From Vagococcus allomyrinae (lineage in GTDB: Bacteria; Bacillota; Bacilli; Lactobacillales; Vagococcaceae), in contig NZ_JAEEGA010000008.1 of the NCBI RefSeq assembly GCF_017829975.1, positions 1-64,000 of the forward strand: a stretch of 64,000 nucleotides of DNA, in the 5' to 3' direction. The position numbers and the translations under genes were made by a program. Under the pieces are notes generated by a model, which saw nothing but the letters and a program-made list of their open reading frames with translations, had not been told where the DNA came from and did not search any database. The stretch's first letter is position 1, and each line of letters opens with the position of its first letter. Positions 62,598-64,000 of the stretch are shown piece by piece.

Positions 62598-64000
62598 TTA
62601 AATCATCGGTAATTCCAAAGTCGTCTGATTCACGTGATAGTCTTTTCCATAGAGTTTGATTAAAACGTCCTTGCCATCAATTACTCTAAACTGACTGCTT
62701 TCCTGACCAACTAACACTTCAATTAATTGATCTTGATACGTAATCGTAAAGCGATAACTTTGCCATTTGGGTGGGATCATCGGTGCCATCACTAGTCGAT
62801 CACCGTCTGTTCTAACGCCACCAAAGCCATAAACAATGTTCATCCAAGCCGCTGCAATCGAGGTGGTGTGAAGCCCTTCTCGGGTGTTCCGATTATAATT
62901 GTCCAAGTCCATGCGTGTGGCAAATCCAAAAAAGTCATAAGCTTCTTCTTTTTTTCCTAACTCCGCGGCTAAAATAGAGTGAACAGACGGCGACAAAGAG
63001 GATTCGTGAATTGTTTTAGGTTCATAAAACTCGTAATTGACTTTTTTTGACTGATCGGAAAAATCTTGATTGTGCAAAAATTGAAACATCAGTACATCTG
63101 GTTGTTTAATCATATCATTGCGATAAATACGATCATATGACCAGTGGTTGTACAAAGGAAACTCCTCAACAGGTATTTCATTTATTGCCACATGAGGCAA
63201 ATCAAAAAAGCCATCGTGTTGTTCAATTAAACCTGCTTCATCCACTATCAGCAACGTGTTTTCAGCACAATTTTGCCAGTTCTGCTGCTCTTCATCACTT
63301 AAAGCTAGCTCTTTTTGCAGGGAGCGATATCTTTCCGGTGCAGTCTGCTTAATTTGATTGACCACTTCCAAAGTGTACTCGAAGGTCTTTTTTGCCATGT
63401 AATTGGTATAGGCATTATGATTGACCATCATTTGAAACTCATCAGGTCCCATAACACCGTAAAAGCCGAATTGGCCTTTAGGACTCCAGTCACCTCGCGA
63501 GGCTAAGAAACGTGAAATTTCAATTAGCATTTCAACACCGTGTTCAAAGACAAAGGCCTGATCTTGAGACACGTTGACATAATGCCAAATCCCGTATGCT
63601 ACCCCAGTACTCGGTTGAAATTGCAAGCTGGCATGTTGCCATAAAGCACTAGCTTCATTTCCATTGAGGGTCGCAATGGGATAACAAGCTCCTTGACAAT
63701 CCAACTCTTTAGCCCGTTGACGGGCTTGTTCCAGCGTCGCATAACGAAACTCCAGTAGATTGCGAGCAGCCTTGAGATTTGTTAATAAGTAAAAAGGGAG
63801 ACAACTGGTTTCCGTATCCCAAAAAGCGTGCCCACCATAGGCTTCGCCTGTCAGACCTTTGGCTCCTATGTTATTCTCAGGATTTTGCCCATGATAGGTT
63901 TGCTGCATTTGGAAAATACAGTAGCGAATCCCTTGTTGATTCAAGTCATCTCCAGCAATTTCGATGTCGTATTTCTGCCAAACATCTGACCAATAGCTCT
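62598..64000 (-). CDS. GH65 disaccharide phosphorylase, C-terminal part (runs off right edge)
   Basis: At least 467 codons are open from the window edge to the stop at 62598; the frame continues upstream through SYWSDVWQKYDIEIAGDD and NQQGIRYCIFQM, so the true start lies outside. It is a family 65 glycoside hydrolase/phosphorylase. Diagnostic parts are GLTGEAYGGHAFWDTE, the catalytic Glu in YGVMGPDEF, the following VNHNAYTNYMAK and the phosphate-binding REGLHTTSIAAAW, plus the C-terminal beta-domain. The REGLHTTS motif indicates a phosphorylase of the maltose/kojibiose/trehalose type, splitting an alpha-glucosyl disaccharide with phosphate; the exact sugar is not known. Confidence 0.9.
   Translation of the reverse strand, partial: SYWSDVWQKYDIEIAGDDLNQQGIRYCIFQMQQTYHGQNPENNIGAKGLTGEAYGGHAFWDTETSCLPFYLLTNLKAARNLLEFRYATLEQARQRAKELDCQGACYPIATLNGNEASALWQHASLQFQPSTGVAYGIWHYVNVSQDQAFVFEHGVEMLIEISRFLASRGDWSPKGQFGFYGVMGPDEFQMMVNHNAYTNYMAKKTFEYTLEVVNQIKQTAPERYRSLQKELALSDEEQQNWQNCAENTLLIVDEAGLIEQHDGFFDLPHVAINEIPVEEFPLYNHWSYDRIYRNDMIKQPDVLMFQFLHNQDFSDQSKKVNYEFYEPKTIHESSLSPSVHSILAAELGKKEEAYDFFGFATRMDLDNYNRNTREGLHTTSIAAAWMNIVYGFGGVRTDGDRLVMAPMIPPKWQSYRFTITYQDQLIEVLVGQESSQFRVIDGKDVLIKLYGKDYHVNQTTLELPMI

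Overview
The window is chromosomal DNA from a low-GC Gram-positive bacterium, most likely a member of the Lactobacillales (Enterococcus/Vagococcus-like). This rests on AT-rich codon use, strong AGGAGG-type ribosome binding sites, amino-acid transporters in which the binding domain is fused to the permease, a broken Rgg-type regulator, and YesM/YesN-type and LplABC-type carbohydrate genes. The genus is an inference; there is no rRNA or other marker here. No tRNA, rRNA or CRISPR array was recognised.

Layout. 1-0.4 kb: front part of an IS1182-type transposase running off the left edge. 0.5-7.3 kb: calcium-type P-ATPase, radical-SAM SplB-like protein, AIM24-family protein, Ada and a PEP-mutase-family enzyme. 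7.4-10.3 kb: purine permease and guanine deaminase, translationally coupled. 10.4-13.4 kb: DUF3977 protein, YtcJ-like amidohydrolase and an orphan PotD-like binding protein. 13.7-15.7 kb: an ECF sigma / anti-sigma / small membrane protein operon arranged like B. subtilis sigM-yhdL-yhdK, with a candidate autoregulated ECF promoter. 15.8-18.9 kb: frameshifted AlkZ/YcaQ-like gene, prs, and an atypical Tag-like protein. 19.0-29.7 kb: argGH behind two ARG boxes, then three paralogous binding-domain/permease fusion proteins sharing one ATPase, a GldA-like dehydrogenase and an aminotransferase. 29.9-35.3 kb: zinc metallopeptidase, an rgg gene destroyed by an IS200/IS605 element (tnpA, tnpB), an AraC regulator and a VOC protein. 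35.4-51.5 kb: a rhamnoside-utilisation locus with three large glycoside hydrolases, a YesL-like protein, an ABC importer without its own ATPase, and a divergent YesMN-like two-component system. 51.8-62.5 kb: Smr-less MutS2-like protein, an unknown small gene, a 1.5-kb gene-free stretch, a mixed set of housekeeping and regulatory genes, and a MerR regulator divergent from a diaminopentanoate-dehydrogenase-like gene. 62.6-64 kb: a GH65 phosphorylase running off the right edge.

Non-coding structure is the most unusual content. At 54696-55616 there is a tandem array with an exact 262-bp period; every unit starts with a 19-bp palindrome that recurs inverted 136 bp later. Separately, a family of about 137-bp palindromic, MITE-like repeats occurs at 13.46, 25.54 and 32.62 kb, with an end fragment at 28.52 kb. 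One copy lies between tnpA and tnpB of the IS200/IS605 element.

How the genes work together. ArgR probably links argGH and at least one amino-acid importer. The rhamnoside locus imports oligosaccharides through LplABC-type proteins, presumably energised by an MsmX-like ATPase encoded elsewhere, and cleaves them inside the cell under control of the divergent sensor/regulator pair. Ada, the Tag-like protein and the broken AlkZ-like gene suggest an alkylation-repair theme. The MerR regulator probably controls the divergent dehydrogenase through a 19-bp-spacer promoter.
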